The notes below the pieces were generated by a model. It saw nothing but the letters and a program-made list of their open reading frames with translations. It searched no databases and had not been told where the DNA came from. A program made the translations under genes and the position numbers. Positions 6,889 to 16,168 of a stretch of DNA of 64,000 nt are shown in pieces. Source of the stretch: CP2-2F sp034432555. Lineage in GTDB: Bacteria; Chloroflexota; Anaerolineae; Aggregatilineales; UBA2796. The stretch spans positions 1-64,000 of the forward strand of contig DAOUBW010000016.1 in NCBI GenBank assembly GCA_034432555.1, read 5' to 3'. Numbering within the stretch: the first letter of the stretch is position 1; every line of letters begins with the position of its first letter.

Positions 6889-8721
6889 TTGACCTCAACG
6901 GCAATTCCTCATCCTGTGCGCGTGCCAGACTATGATCTGAAGCACGCCGTCTCTGAAAAGCGGCTGCTAGGCATGTGGCGGCTAATGACGGGCTTTCGCC
7001 TGACCTATGTCGGCGCGGCGCTCTCGCTTGGTGTGGCGGCGCTGGCAAAAGCGATCACTTTTGTGCTGCTGCAATATCTGGTGGATGACGTGCTGACCGA
7101 TCCTGCTCGTCCCTACGATCAACTGCCGATCATTGCGCTCGGCTTCATCGGCATGGCGATCTTTGAAGGCGGTTTCACCTTCTGGAGTGCGCGCTTGGCA
7201 TCGCGGACGGCGGAAGGCATCGCGCTGCGCCTGCGGAATTACCTGTTTGACCATGTGCAGCGGCTGACCTTCGCCTACCATGCGAAGGCGCAAACCGGCG
7301 ATCTGATTCAGCGCTCGACCTCTGACGTGGACGCGGTGCGGCGCTTCTTTGCCGATCAGGCGATTGGCTTAGGGCGCATTGGCTTGCTGTTCGGCGTGAA
7401 CTGGATCACGCTTATGGTGCTTGATTGGCGGCTGGGCTTGCTCTCGCTGATCTGCGTACCGTTCATCATTGGGCTGTCGCTGTTCTTCTTTCAGCGCATC
7501 TCCAAGCGCTACGAGGAATATCAGGAACAAGATGCCGTCACGACGACCATTTTGCAAGAGAACCTCAGCGGTGTGCGCGTGGTGAAGGCATTCGCACGGC
7601 AGCCCTATGAGCGCACCAAGTATGACACCGCCAACGCAGAGCGTTTTCAGCGCGGCAAGCGCTTCATGATGCTGCACGCGGTTTATTGGCCCCTCACCGA
7701 TCTTATCTGTGGCGCGCAGATTGTGGGCGGCTTGTTCGTTGTGGCGCTGATGGTCATCAACGGTGAAGTGACGCTTGGCACCTACCTTGCCTTCGTCGGC
7801 TTGCTGATCCAGATCATCAACCCTATGCGTAACTTGGGGCGCATCATCGTGCATATGACCGAAGGGCTGGTCTCGTTCCAGCGCCTGCTGGATATTCTGC
7901 GCGAAGTGCGCGAGCCGCTGACGGATGGCATCTATCAGCCGTTGGGCAGTGTGCAAGGTGCGCTCAGCTTCCAGAACGTCTCGTTCGTCTATCCTGATGG
8001 TGGCGGCACAGTGCTGCACGGCATCACCTTTGATTGCCAGCCCGGTCAGCGTATTGCCTTGCTGGGCGGCACTGGCAGCGGCAAAACAACGCTGGTCAAC
8101 CTGCTGCCGCGCTTCTACGATTATACCGATGGCGTGATCAAACTGGATGGCGTGCCGCTAACCGACTATTCACGCGCCTACCTGCGTTCGCAGATCGGGA
8201 TTGTGGAGCAGGAGCCGTTCTTGTTCTCGCGTAGCATTCGGGAGAATATCACCTATGGTGTAGCACACGAGGTCAGCGATGCCGAAGTGGAAGCCGCAGC
8301 GCGTGCTGCCGCCGTTCACGACGTGATCTTGACCTTCCCGAAAGGCTATGAGACGTTGGTTGGTGAGCGCGGCGTAACGCTCAGCGGCGGTCAGAAGCAG
8401 CGGATTGCCATTGCGCGCACGCTCTTGAAGAATCCGCGCATTCTGATCTTAGACGATGCCACTTCATCGGTAGACACTGAGACAGAAGCAGAGATTAACG
8501 ACGCGATGGATCGCCTGATGGAAAACCGCACGACGTTCATCATCGCGCATCGTGTTCACAGTGTGATGAGCGCCGATCTGATCCTTGTGCTGGAAGATGG
8601 CAAGATCGTGCAGCACGGCACACACGCCGAGCTGATGGCACAGCAAGGGTTCTACCGCCAGATTTACGATGTGCAATCGCGCATTGAAGCAGAGCTTGAA
8701 AAGGAGATCGCCAGTGTCTGA
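6889..8721 (+). CDS. ABC exporter half-transporter, degenerate catalytic site subunit
   Basis: A 610-residue fused permease-ATPase (MsbA/multidrug type): six membrane segments in roughly residues 35-330, then the ATPase domain. Walker A is GGTGSGKTT with Lys399 and the signature is canonical LSGGQKQR. After Walker B the catalytic Glu is replaced by Asp523 in ILILDDATSS. This pattern (canonical signature, Asp at the catalytic position) is that of the TM287/BmrC side of heterodimeric exporters. TTG 6889 is chosen because GGAG lies nine bases upstream; the upstream GTG 6874 lacks a ribosome site. It overlaps the partner gene by 8 bases. Substrate unknown: drugs, lipids and peptides are all possible. 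Confidence 0.92.
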   Translation: MTSTAIPHPVRVPDYDLKHAVSEKRLLGMWRLMTGFRLTYVGAALSLGVAALAKAITFVLLQYLVDDVLTDPARPYDQLPIIALGFIGMAIFEGGFTFWSARLASRTAEGIALRLRNYLFDHVQRLTFAYHAKAQTGDLIQRSTSDVDAVRRFFADQAIGLGRIGLLFGVNWITLMVLDWRLGLLSLICVPFIIGLSLFFFQRISKRYEEYQEQDAVTTTILQENLSGVRVVKAFARQPYERTKYDTANAERFQRGKRFMMLHAVYWPLTDLICGAQIVGGLFVVALMVINGEVTLGTYLAFVGLLIQIINPMRNLGRIIVHMTEGLVSFQRLLDILREVREPLTDGIYQPLGSVQGALSFQNVSFVYPDGGGTVLHGITFDCQPGQRIALLGGTGSGKTTLVNLLPRFYDYTDGVIKLDGVPLTDYSRAYLRSQIGIVEQEPFLFSRSIRENITYGVAHEVSDAEVEAAARAAAVHDVILTFPKGYETLVGERGVTLSGGQKQRIAIARTLLKNPRILILDDATSSVDTETEAEINDAMDRLMENRTTFIIAHRVHSVMSADLILVLEDGKIVQHGTHAELMAQQGFYRQIYDVQSRIEAELEKEIASV

Positions 8722-10579
8722 GGCAGGCTACTGGGAAGAAGAAGAATTCGCCACGCGCTTTAGCGCTAAGACAATCCTACGCATTCTAGGGCTAGTACGT
8801 GCGCGTTGGCGATGGGTGCTAGGCTTCGTGGTGACCATTGCAATTGTTTCGATGTTAGAGGCAATCTTCACCTACTTGGGCAAGGTCATCATTGATGAAG
8901 GCATCGTGCCGCGGGACACCGAGTCGCTGATTCGAGTACTGCTCCTCTACGGCGCAGGGCAGATCGTCTTTGCCGCCTGTGTGTTCGGCTTCATTGTGCT
9001 GGCGGGCGTGTTGGGTCAACATGTGCAGTACGACTTGCGGAAGCGCTTGTTCAATCACCTGCAAACGCTCTCGCTCTCCTACTTTAGCAAGACGCCGGTC
9101 GGCTGGATCATGTCCCGCGTGAACAGCGACTCCGAGCGCATTGCCGACTTGGTGACGTGGGGCATGTTGGATGTGGTCTGGGCGCTGATGAACCTCGTCA
9201 TCTCGTTCGTGTTCATGATCAGCATCAACTGGCAGATGACGCTCATCGTCTTTGCTGTGCTGCCGATCCTACTCATGATCGCGTTCTGGTTTCAAAAACG
9301 CATTCTGGTTGAATACCGCTTGGTGCGGAAACAGAACAGCAAGATCACCGGTGCCTACAACGAGAACATCACCGGCGTGCGCGTAGTAAAGGCGCTCGGA
9401 CGCGAGGCGCAGAACCTTGAGGAGTTCAGCGCACTGTCTGGTGGCATGTACCGTGCCTCGTTCCGTGCGGCGTGGCTTTCGGCACTCTTTCTGCCTTCGG
9501 TGCAGTTAGTCAGCGCGTTGGCACTTGGCGTCATCGTGTGGTATGGCGGCGCGCAGGCGCTAGGCGGCGCACTGACCGTTGGCAGCATTCAGGCGTTCAT
9601 CGGCTACATCACTTTTATGCTGTGGCCCGTGCAAGACCTTGCGCGTGTCTACGCCGAGATGCAGCACGCCGTTGCCAGCGCCGAACGCACTTTCTCGTTG
9701 ATCGATACTGAGCCAGAGATCAAAGACCGTCCGAACGCGGTTGCCGCCGAGACGGTGACGGGTGAGATTCGCTTTGAGGCGGTGGACTTCTATTACACAG
9801 AAGATAAGCCTGTCTTACGAAATTTCAACCTAACCGTGCAAGCGGGCGAGACCGTAGCGCTGGTCGGTCCGACGGGCGGCGGTAAATCTACAATCATCAA
9901 CCTGATCTGCCGTTTCTACGAGCCGAAAAACGGCGTGATCCGCATCAATGGGCGCGATTACACCGAATACACGCTGGACTCGATCCAGTCGCGGATCGGT
10001 GTGGTGCTGCAAACGCCGCACTTGTTCAGCGGCAGCATCCGTGAGAACATCCGCTACGGCAGGCTGGACGCCAGCGACGCCGAAGTGGAGGAGGCAGCGA
10101 AGATTGCCGGCGCGCATCCTTTCATCAGCGCCCTTGAGAAAGGCTATGCTGAGGAAGTCGGCGAAGGCGGCAATCTGCTCTCGGTTGGGCAAAAGCAGTT
10201 GATCAGCCTTGCGCGGGCAGTGCTGGCAAAGCCCGAAATCTTCATCATGGATGAGGCGACCAGCTCCGTAGATACGCTGACCGAAGCGCTCATCCAGCGC
10301 GGCATGGAAGCGCTGATGCGCGGGCGGACGAGTTTCGTGATCGCCCATCGGCTCAGCACCATTCGGCGCGCCGATAAGATCATCGTGATTGAAGATGGCA
10401 GCATCGCCGAGATGGGCAATCACGCTGAGCTGATGCGCCAACGCGGACACTACTACCGCCTCTATACGCAGCAGTTCCGCGCCGAGCGCGAACAGGCATA
10501 CGATCCGTTTGGCGATCAGCAAGTACCCGCAGCCGCTATCGAGGCGGCACAGCCTGCGGCAACTGAGGCAGTTGCCTAA
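8714..10579 (+). CDS. ABC exporter half-transporter, catalytically competent partner
   Basis: A 621-residue permease-ATPase, the second half of the heterodimer with the preceding gene. Walker A is GPTGGGKST and Walker B IFIMDEATSS with catalytic Glu514. The signature is altered to LSVGQKQL, as expected for the TM288/BmrD-type partner: the composite site made from its signature and the other subunit's Asp523 is degenerate, and the second site is functional. Start GTG 8714 has AAGGAG seven bases upstream. An Ala/Gln-rich tail ends the protein. A strong intrinsic terminator follows 27 bases after the stop. Confidence 0.92.
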   Translation: MSEAGYWEEEEFATRFSAKTILRILGLVRARWRWVLGFVVTIAIVSMLEAIFTYLGKVIIDEGIVPRDTESLIRVLLLYGAGQIVFAACVFGFIVLAGVLGQHVQYDLRKRLFNHLQTLSLSYFSKTPVGWIMSRVNSDSERIADLVTWGMLDVVWALMNLVISFVFMISINWQMTLIVFAVLPILLMIAFWFQKRILVEYRLVRKQNSKITGAYNENITGVRVVKALGREAQNLEEFSALSGGMYRASFRAAWLSALFLPSVQLVSALALGVIVWYGGAQALGGALTVGSIQAFIGYITFMLWPVQDLARVYAEMQHAVASAERTFSLIDTEPEIKDRPNAVAAETVTGEIRFEAVDFYYTEDKPVLRNFNLTVQAGETVALVGPTGGGKSTIINLICRFYEPKNGVIRINGRDYTEYTLDSIQSRIGVVLQTPHLFSGSIRENIRYGRLDASDAEVEEAAKIAGAHPFISALEKGYAEEVGEGGNLLSVGQKQLISLARAVLAKPEIFIMDEATSSVDTLTEALIQRGMEALMRGRTSFVIAHRLSTIRRADKIIVIEDGSIAEMGNHAELMRQRGHYYRLYTQQFRAEREQAYDPFGDQQVPAAAIEAAQPAATEAVA

Positions 10580-10605
10580 GCACCTAAACCTATGCTTGTT
10601 TTCAT

Positions 10606-10641
10606 AAACGCCTGCCTAAGCAATCTTGGGTAGGCGTTTTT
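10606..10641 (+). terminator. Intrinsic terminator of the ABC exporter operon
   Basis: AAACGCCTGCC and GGTAGGCGTTT form an 11-bp stem (one G-T pair) around a 12-base loop, ending in five Ts. The T-tract overlaps the -35 element of the next promoter. Confidence 0.85.
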
Positions 10642-10668
10642 GCTACCAATGTACTCCGTTTGTATACT
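10640..10668 (+). promoter_or_regulatory. Promoter of the MurF/Alr gene, predicted leaderless
   Basis: TTGCTA at 10640-10645, exactly 17 bases, then TATACT at 10663-10668. The expected transcription start, seven bases beyond the -10 element, is position 10675, the A of the ATG. No Shine-Dalgarno sequence precedes that ATG. Confidence 0.7.
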
Positions 10669-10674
10669 AGAGCC

Positions 10675-13236
10675 ATGATCAATTTATACGATATTCTCGA
10701 AGCAGCAGATGGTCAGCTTTTCGGTGAGGCAGGCGCCGCACTCTTCACCGATTTTTGCCTTGATGCGCGCCAAGCGCAGACGGGCGCGTTGTTTGTCGCC
10801 CTCAAGACTGAGCAGGGCGACGGTCACCAATTTATGCGAGAGGCTGCCGAGAATGGCGCGTTAGGCATCATGTGCCAGCGCCCACCCGATTTTGATACGG
10901 ACGGGCTGACCGTGATCGTGATGCGCGATGTGGAGTCGGCGCTGCTGAAGTGGGCGCGCATTGCCCTAAAAAAGCTGGGCACCACCGTGATCGCCGTGGC
11001 AGGCGGCGCGGCAGCCACCACCGCCCGCGAGGCAATCGCCGCCGTCCTTAGCGTGCAGCACCGCGTCTATAAGAGCGCCGATAGTTTCAGCGGCAAGTTC
11101 AGCCTGCCCCTCACCTTAGGCAAGCTGGTAGCTGAAGATAAATTCGCCATTTTAGAGATGCCCATTACCCACAACGGCGGCATGAGCGAACTCGCCGAGA
11201 TTGTGAAGCCGCTCGTCGGCGTGGTGACCGACCTTAACTACAGCGGCATGGGACGCTTTGATCAACGGCACGCCTTTGCCGAAGAATACGCTGCCCTGAT
11301 CAGCGCTTTGCCCGAAAATGGCTTGGCGGTGCTGAACTACGACGATGATCAAATCCGTGCCATGCGCGCCCGCACACTTGCCAACGTGCTAACGATGGGC
11401 TTGGATCGGGCAGGTGTTGCCTTTGGTGCAGATTTCACCGCCTATAACTTGCTGCTGGCACGTGATAAGACGGGCTTTGACGTGCGTTATGCCCAAGAGC
11501 GCTACGTTGGACGTTGGATTCCGCTGCTCGGCGCGCACACGCTTTATGGCGTGCTGGCAGCCTTGGCAATCGGCACTGCCTATAACATCTCGGTTGGCGA
11601 GAGCCTGAACGCCATTAAGGAATTGCAGCCGCTGCCCGGACGCCTTAGCCCATTGGAAGGCGCCAACGGCTGCCTGTTGGTGGATGACAGCTTTGATGCG
11701 AACTTGCCAAGCACGCTTGCCCTGCTGGACTGGCTGCGCGATCTACGGCTGCCTGCCGAAAACGGACGCCTGATCTTTATGCTGGGCAGCCTTGGTGATT
11801 TTGGTAAGCACACCGTCAGCGGTCACCGCGAGATTGGCAGGCAGGCTGCCGAAGTGGTGGATGTGTTGGTGACGGAAGGGGATCTGGCGGCTGTGGCAGG
11901 GCGCGCCGCGCTTGATCACGGCATGGATCGGCGTAACGTGCGGATCACCTACTCGCCCGAAGATGCCGCCGCCAGCATTGCCGACTGGCTGCAACCCGAT
12001 GATGTCGTGGTCATCAAAGGCAGCGCTGCCAGCCGCATGGAACGCGCTACGCGCGCCTTGCTTGCCAACCCAGAAGACGTGGCACGCCTACCACGCTATA
12101 GCGAGCAGGAAGATAACCGCCATCATCAGGTGCTGCCGCGCCAAACATGGGTAGAGATTGATCGCGGTGCGATTGCCTACAACGTGCGGCGCGCTAAAGA
12201 GATCGTCGGCGAAGGTGTGGCTATGGTGGCGGTGGTGAAGGCAAACGGTTATGGACACGGCGCGGTGGCGGTTGCCTCAACAGCGCTCAATAACGGCGCG
12301 GATTACCTCGCCGTCAGCTCGGTTGGCGAGGCAGTCGAACTGCGTGAGGCTGCCATTGATGCGCCGATCTTGGTCTTTGGCTACACGCCACCGAACGCGG
12401 CACGTCAGGCACTGCGCTATGACCTAACGCTGACGCTTTATGATCTGGAGGTAGCACGCGCTTATAACCGCATCGCCCGTGAGCTAGACACAACGCTGCG
12501 CGCCCATGTCAAGGTGGATACAGGCTTAGGGCGCATGGGCTTGCTGCCCGAACAAGTGACGCCCTTCTTCCGCAGCGTGCGGAATCTACGTAACCTTGAG
12601 ATTGAAGGCATCTACACGCATTTTGCTGCCTCAGATAGCAGCACGGAATACACCCGTGCCCAGCTTCAGGTTTTTCAGAACTGCCTGACGCCGCTGCGCG
12701 CAGGCGGTGTCGAGTTCAAGTACATCCATGCGGCGAACACGGCTGCCGCACTGACCTTGCCCGAAACGCATTTCAATATGGTACGGCTTGGCATCGGCAT
12801 CTACGGCATTATGCCGGGCTTGGGCGCACCGCTACCGCCGGATTTCCGCCCTGCGCTGACGTGGAAAACCAGCATCGGCGCGGTGAAAACGCTGCCGCAA
12901 GGCGCTTATGTGGGCTATGGCAACACCTACCGCACCCGCGGCACAGAGCGCATCGCAATCATCAATGTGGGCTATGCCGATGGCTTCCGTCGTGCGCCTG
13001 ACCGCTGGCAAGAGGTGTTGGTGGGTGGGCAGCGTGTGCCAGTCATTGGGCGCGTCAGCATGGATTTATCCGCCATCAACGTGACGAATGTGCCAAACGT
13101 CACCATTGGCGACGAAGTAGTGTTGATCGGCAAGCAGGGCGATGAGTACATCGGCGTGGATGAAGTGGCAGAATGGCTGGACACCAACACTTATGAGGTG
13201 GTCACTGCCATTGCGGCGCGTGTGCCGCGCCTGTAG
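10675..13236 (+). CDS. MurF-like domain fused to alanine racemase
   Basis: An 853-residue fusion. Residues 1 to about 470 follow the MurF fold (UDP-MurNAc-tripeptide:D-Ala-D-Ala ligase). The P-loop, normally GxxGKTT, reads AGGAAATT (residues 109-116), with Ala114 in place of the ATP-binding Lys, so the ligase is probably inactive. Residues about 485-853 are a complete PLP alanine racemase: Lys522 in VVKANGYGHG, the catalytic Tyr767 in GYADGF, and the C-terminal beta domain with GRVSMDLSAI. It should supply D-alanine for peptidoglycan. MurF-Alr fusions are known in Bacteroidota, where the MurF half is thought active. Here the MurF half may be a regulatory or docking module, with an authentic murF elsewhere (inference). 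Confidence 0.9.
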   Translation: MINLYDILEAADGQLFGEAGAALFTDFCLDARQAQTGALFVALKTEQGDGHQFMREAAENGALGIMCQRPPDFDTDGLTVIVMRDVESALLKWARIALKKLGTTVIAVAGGAAATTAREAIAAVLSVQHRVYKSADSFSGKFSLPLTLGKLVAEDKFAILEMPITHNGGMSELAEIVKPLVGVVTDLNYSGMGRFDQRHAFAEEYAALISALPENGLAVLNYDDDQIRAMRARTLANVLTMGLDRAGVAFGADFTAYNLLLARDKTGFDVRYAQERYVGRWIPLLGAHTLYGVLAALAIGTAYNISVGESLNAIKELQPLPGRLSPLEGANGCLLVDDSFDANLPSTLALLDWLRDLRLPAENGRLIFMLGSLGDFGKHTVSGHREIGRQAAEVVDVLVTEGDLAAVAGRAALDHGMDRRNVRITYSPEDAAASIADWLQPDDVVVIKGSAASRMERATRALLANPEDVARLPRYSEQEDNRHHQVLPRQTWVEIDRGAIAYNVRRAKEIVGEGVAMVAVVKANGYGHGAVAVASTALNNGADYLAVSSVGEAVELREAAIDAPILVFGYTPPNAARQALRYDLTLTLYDLEVARAYNRIARELDTTLRAHVKVDTGLGRMGLLPEQVTPFFRSVRNLRNLEIEGIYTHFAASDSSTEYTRAQLQVFQNCLTPLRAGGVEFKYIHAANTAAALTLPETHFNMVRLGIGIYGIMPGLGAPLPPDFRPALTWKTSIGAVKTLPQGAYVGYGNTYRTRGTERIAIINVGYADGFRRAPDRWQEVLVGGQRVPVIGRVSMDLSAINVTNVPNVTIGDEVVLIGKQGDEYIGVDEVAEWLDTNTYEVVTAIAARVPRL

Positions 13237-13278
13237 GCTGCCCACCATACCGTTTAACCAAGCACGAAAGCGCAACGC

Positions 13279-15219
13279 ATGGCACCCTTTGAACATACAC
13301 CAAGCGCTGTGATCCCTTCGCAGCGCTTGCTCACAAATGCCTTACCACGTTTTATCCCACTTCTTTTATTTATCGGCTTCTTGGCGCTCTACGTCAGCAC
13401 GGCGGCGCGTGGCTACATCGTTGGCGGTGGCGCAGAAGCGGAGTCAATGGAGTTGCAGCGCGCCGTCGTCCACAACGGCATCGCGCACGCCACCAGTTAT
13501 CCCGCTTACGTGATCCTCGCCCATTATTTCACGCGGGTTGGCGCGGCGCTGGGCGGCGATCCATTCACATGGGTCACCTATTTTTCGTCGCTGACTGCGG
13601 CGCTCGCCCTCGTGGTGACCTATCTCACGCTGCGGCTGCACGTACGGTGGTATGCCGCTGCGCTTGCCGTGGTCTGTTTTGGGCTAAGCGGCGTCATGTG
13701 GCACATCGCCACCATTGCAGAGGTGCAAGGGCTGCACATCCTGACGGTGACGGGCATCCTCTACCTGATGGCGCGCTATCAGCGGCAGCCTGAGAACACT
13801 GCCTTTCTGGAAGGCGCGGCGCTACTCTTTGGGCTGGGCTTGGCAAATCACCGCATTATCGTGTTGTGGGCGCCCAGCGCGGCGCTGATCGCGCTGGGCA
13901 GTGGTGCGTTGCGCCGCCTGCACCTGTGGAGCTACGTCCGCTTGCTGGCTGCGCTTGCCCTGCCGCTGCTGCTCTACTACGATGTATTCTTCAAAGTGCC
14001 TGCTGGCGTGGTCTATGGGCTTGGCACAACCTTCAATCCGCCGATCAATGCCTATAACGCCTTGCAGATCGTCTTTGGCTATGGGCAAGAAGGCTTGCTG
14101 ATCTCGCCCTTGCCTGAACTGTGGGCGCGCATTCAGCTTGTGGGCAGTTTTCACCTAGATTTTTTTACACCGTTTGGCGTGCTGCTCGGCGCGCTAGGCG
14201 CCATCCTGTTTGTGCGGAAGCAGCCATTGTATGGCGCGGCACTCGTGCTGGGCAGCGCGATCTCGTTCGCCTTCTTCATGACGTGGCGGCAAGATCACAA
14301 GGCGTTCATCTACTACACGCAAAGCGGACTCGTCCTGATCTTTGGGCTGGCGCGCTTGGCAGATATTCAGGTGCGCCTGCCGCGCATGGCACGTCCCGTC
14401 AGCCTTGCCGTGCCGCTCTTGGCGCTGATTCCGCTGCTGTTTGCCGTTGGGCTGCCCGCCAACAACCGCGCTGCCGATGGACGTGGCGCGGAATACTACG
14501 CCGCCTATGCCAGCCTGCCACCGCAGAGCGTCGTCTTTACAGGCGGCTGGAGTCCTGATCACTGGATCGGCTTGGAAGCTGCCGACAACGGCTATGAGAT
14601 TGCGCTCTTTCACGACCGTGAGGCGGCATTCATTGCAGCGGTTGCCAACGAACGGCGCGATCAAAACATCTATCTGACGCACTGGATGCAGATGTATTTG
14701 GGAATGCTCTCAGGGCAAAATCCGCTGTTAGCTTTGGGCATGGGCTTTGGCGGCACGCACACGCCTTTTGTGCAGGTTGTGCCGCGTGGCGATCCGCGCC
14801 TTGCCGCTGAAGCGGAAACAGCCACCCACATCGCGCAAGCAGCTGCAACGGGCATTCAGCTCTACAGCTACAGCGCCTTTGCGGATGAGCAGGGCGCGTA
14901 TTTCACGCTCTATTGGCGGGTGGTGGGCGAAATTCCCGAACGCTTCATCCCATTCGCGCACTTGCGGACGGTGGACGCTGAGGGCAACACCACAGGCTTG
15001 ATCACACAGCGCGATTATCCTGATCCTGTGCGCGGCTACTACCCAACGTCTGCGTGGCAGATGGGCGAGACAATCCGCGATACGATCTTTATCGCGTGGA
15101 CAGAGGCAGCCTTGCCGCCGCCTGAGGAGTTGCGCTGGGTGTTTGGGTTTGTCTCGCCAAGCACGGGCGAGCGCGTTGGTGAGGTTTTTTTGCCGTTCAC
15201 CATCGCGCCACGCCCATGA
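13279..15219 (+). CDS. DUF2723-family membrane glycosyltransferase-like protein
   Basis: A 646-residue polytopic membrane protein. Hydrophobic segments fill roughly residues 15-405. The N-terminal half has the DUF2723 pattern (NGIAHATSYPAYVILAHYF, then GLGLANHRIIVLW), a family related to GT-C protein O-mannosyltransferases such as TMEM260. About 240 residues of soluble C-terminal sequence follow, expected outside the membrane. The likely job is transfer of a lipid-linked sugar to a protein or envelope glycan, but donor and acceptor are unknown. It follows the Alr fusion by 42 bases on the same strand, and another GT-C-like protein is encoded two genes downstream. Confidence 0.8.
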   Translation: MAPFEHTPSAVIPSQRLLTNALPRFIPLLLFIGFLALYVSTAARGYIVGGGAEAESMELQRAVVHNGIAHATSYPAYVILAHYFTRVGAALGGDPFTWVTYFSSLTAALALVVTYLTLRLHVRWYAAALAVVCFGLSGVMWHIATIAEVQGLHILTVTGILYLMARYQRQPENTAFLEGAALLFGLGLANHRIIVLWAPSAALIALGSGALRRLHLWSYVRLLAALALPLLLYYDVFFKVPAGVVYGLGTTFNPPINAYNALQIVFGYGQEGLLISPLPELWARIQLVGSFHLDFFTPFGVLLGALGAILFVRKQPLYGAALVLGSAISFAFFMTWRQDHKAFIYYTQSGLVLIFGLARLADIQVRLPRMARPVSLAVPLLALIPLLFAVGLPANNRAADGRGAEYYAAYASLPPQSVVFTGGWSPDHWIGLEAADNGYEIALFHDREAAFIAAVANERRDQNIYLTHWMQMYLGMLSGQNPLLALGMGFGGTHTPFVQVVPRGDPRLAAEAETATHIAQAAATGIQLYSYSAFADEQGAYFTLYWRVVGEIPERFIPFAHLRTVDAEGNTTGLITQRDYPDPVRGYYPTSAWQMGETIRDTIFIAWTEAALPPPEELRWVFGFVSPSTGERVGEVFLPFTIAPRP

Positions 15220-15382
15220 ATAGCGCGGCACGCTCAGCTTGCCGTAGAAGATCAGCAGTGCTTCACGGTAGATATGCACTTGGGCAGGTTTTGCACAGCC
15301 TTCACGCCCTGATGTGGTACAATGCGGCAATAATCTATGATGCTGTTCACCCAACCACCATGAGAGGACAAATCTTCACGCC

Positions 15383-16168
15383 ATGCGTGTAATTACGAAC
15401 GAACTTCGCATTAAGCAAGGGCGCCGCGTCGGGACGGTCTTGTTTTTCGTCAGTATCTTTGTGCTAACCGCTGGCTTGATTCTCAGCAACTTCATAGCCG
15501 TCGACGAGACCGTCATTCTTTTTGTGCCATGCTTGGTGATGCCTGTTGGCTTGGTCACCACGTTGCTTTCGGTGCGTCTAACCAACGAATGGGTGCGCCA
15601 ACCGCGCCCTGAGGAAGCCATTGCCGAAGGCTTAGCAGGCATTAATCGGCGTAGTGTGCTGTTCAACTACTTTCCGCCTGCCAACCATATCCTGATCACG
15701 CCGGAAGGCGTCTATACGCTCACCACGCGCTTCCAGATGACGCGCTTCAAGATCACAGGCGATCACTGGCTGGACTACAAGCGCCGCGGACCGTTGGCGC
15801 CCTTCTTCCAATTCATGAAGCAGGAAGGCATTGGCAAGCCCTTTGAAGACGCCGCCATAGACGCCGCCAATGTACAGACGGTCATTGACTCTGTTCTGCC
15901 CGATTCCGGCATTGAGGTACAGCCAATTGTCGTCTTCACGCACCCGCGCGCCATTTTGGAACTCGAAGCGCCCAGCATTCCCGTTGTTTTTGCCAGCCCA
16001 AAGAAGAAGCCTTCTATCAAGACGGCGCTGCGCGAAGTGAAGCGCGAACGGCGCAAGACAGACTTTGAGCTGCTCAGCGAGGATGAGCTGAACACCATCG
16101 AAAAAGCGCTGATTGCCCTGCTGGACGCCAAAGCCTTTGACGAGGCAACTGAGGAAGAACGCGACTAA
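15383..16168 (+). CDS. Membrane protein with NERD-like domain, function unknown
   Basis: 261 residues. Two membrane segments are clear near the N-terminus (about 18-40 and 46-65). The cytoplasmic part contains NYFPPANHILITPEGVYTL, resembling the start of NERD (nuclease-related) domains where a conserved Gly-Val/Ile-Tyr/Phe strand precedes the catalytic Lys. That strand continues into TRFQMTRFKITGDHWL, but a clear nuclease Lys is missing, so it may be a non-catalytic relative. A charged, Lys/Arg/Glu-rich C-terminal region follows. Its stop codon overlaps the start of the next gene (TAATG). I do not assign a function. Confidence 0.7.
   Translation: MRVITNELRIKQGRRVGTVLFFVSIFVLTAGLILSNFIAVDETVILFVPCLVMPVGLVTTLLSVRLTNEWVRQPRPEEAIAEGLAGINRRSVLFNYFPPANHILITPEGVYTLTTRFQMTRFKITGDHWLDYKRRGPLAPFFQFMKQEGIGKPFEDAAIDAANVQTVIDSVLPDSGIEVQPIVVFTHPRAILELEAPSIPVVFASPKKKPSIKTALREVKRERRKTDFELLSEDELNTIEKALIALLDAKAFDEATEEERD

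Noticed and set aside
9830..10522. 230-codon minus-strand frame inside the second ABC exporter gene
   Set aside because: Antisense shadow of the ATPase domain; composition is that of a complementary strand, with no domain or ribosome site.
14728..15354. 208-codon minus-strand frame overlapping the end of the DUF2723 gene
   Set aside because: It is antisense to a well-supported gene for most of its length, has no recognisable domain, and GC-rich DNA yields many such frames.
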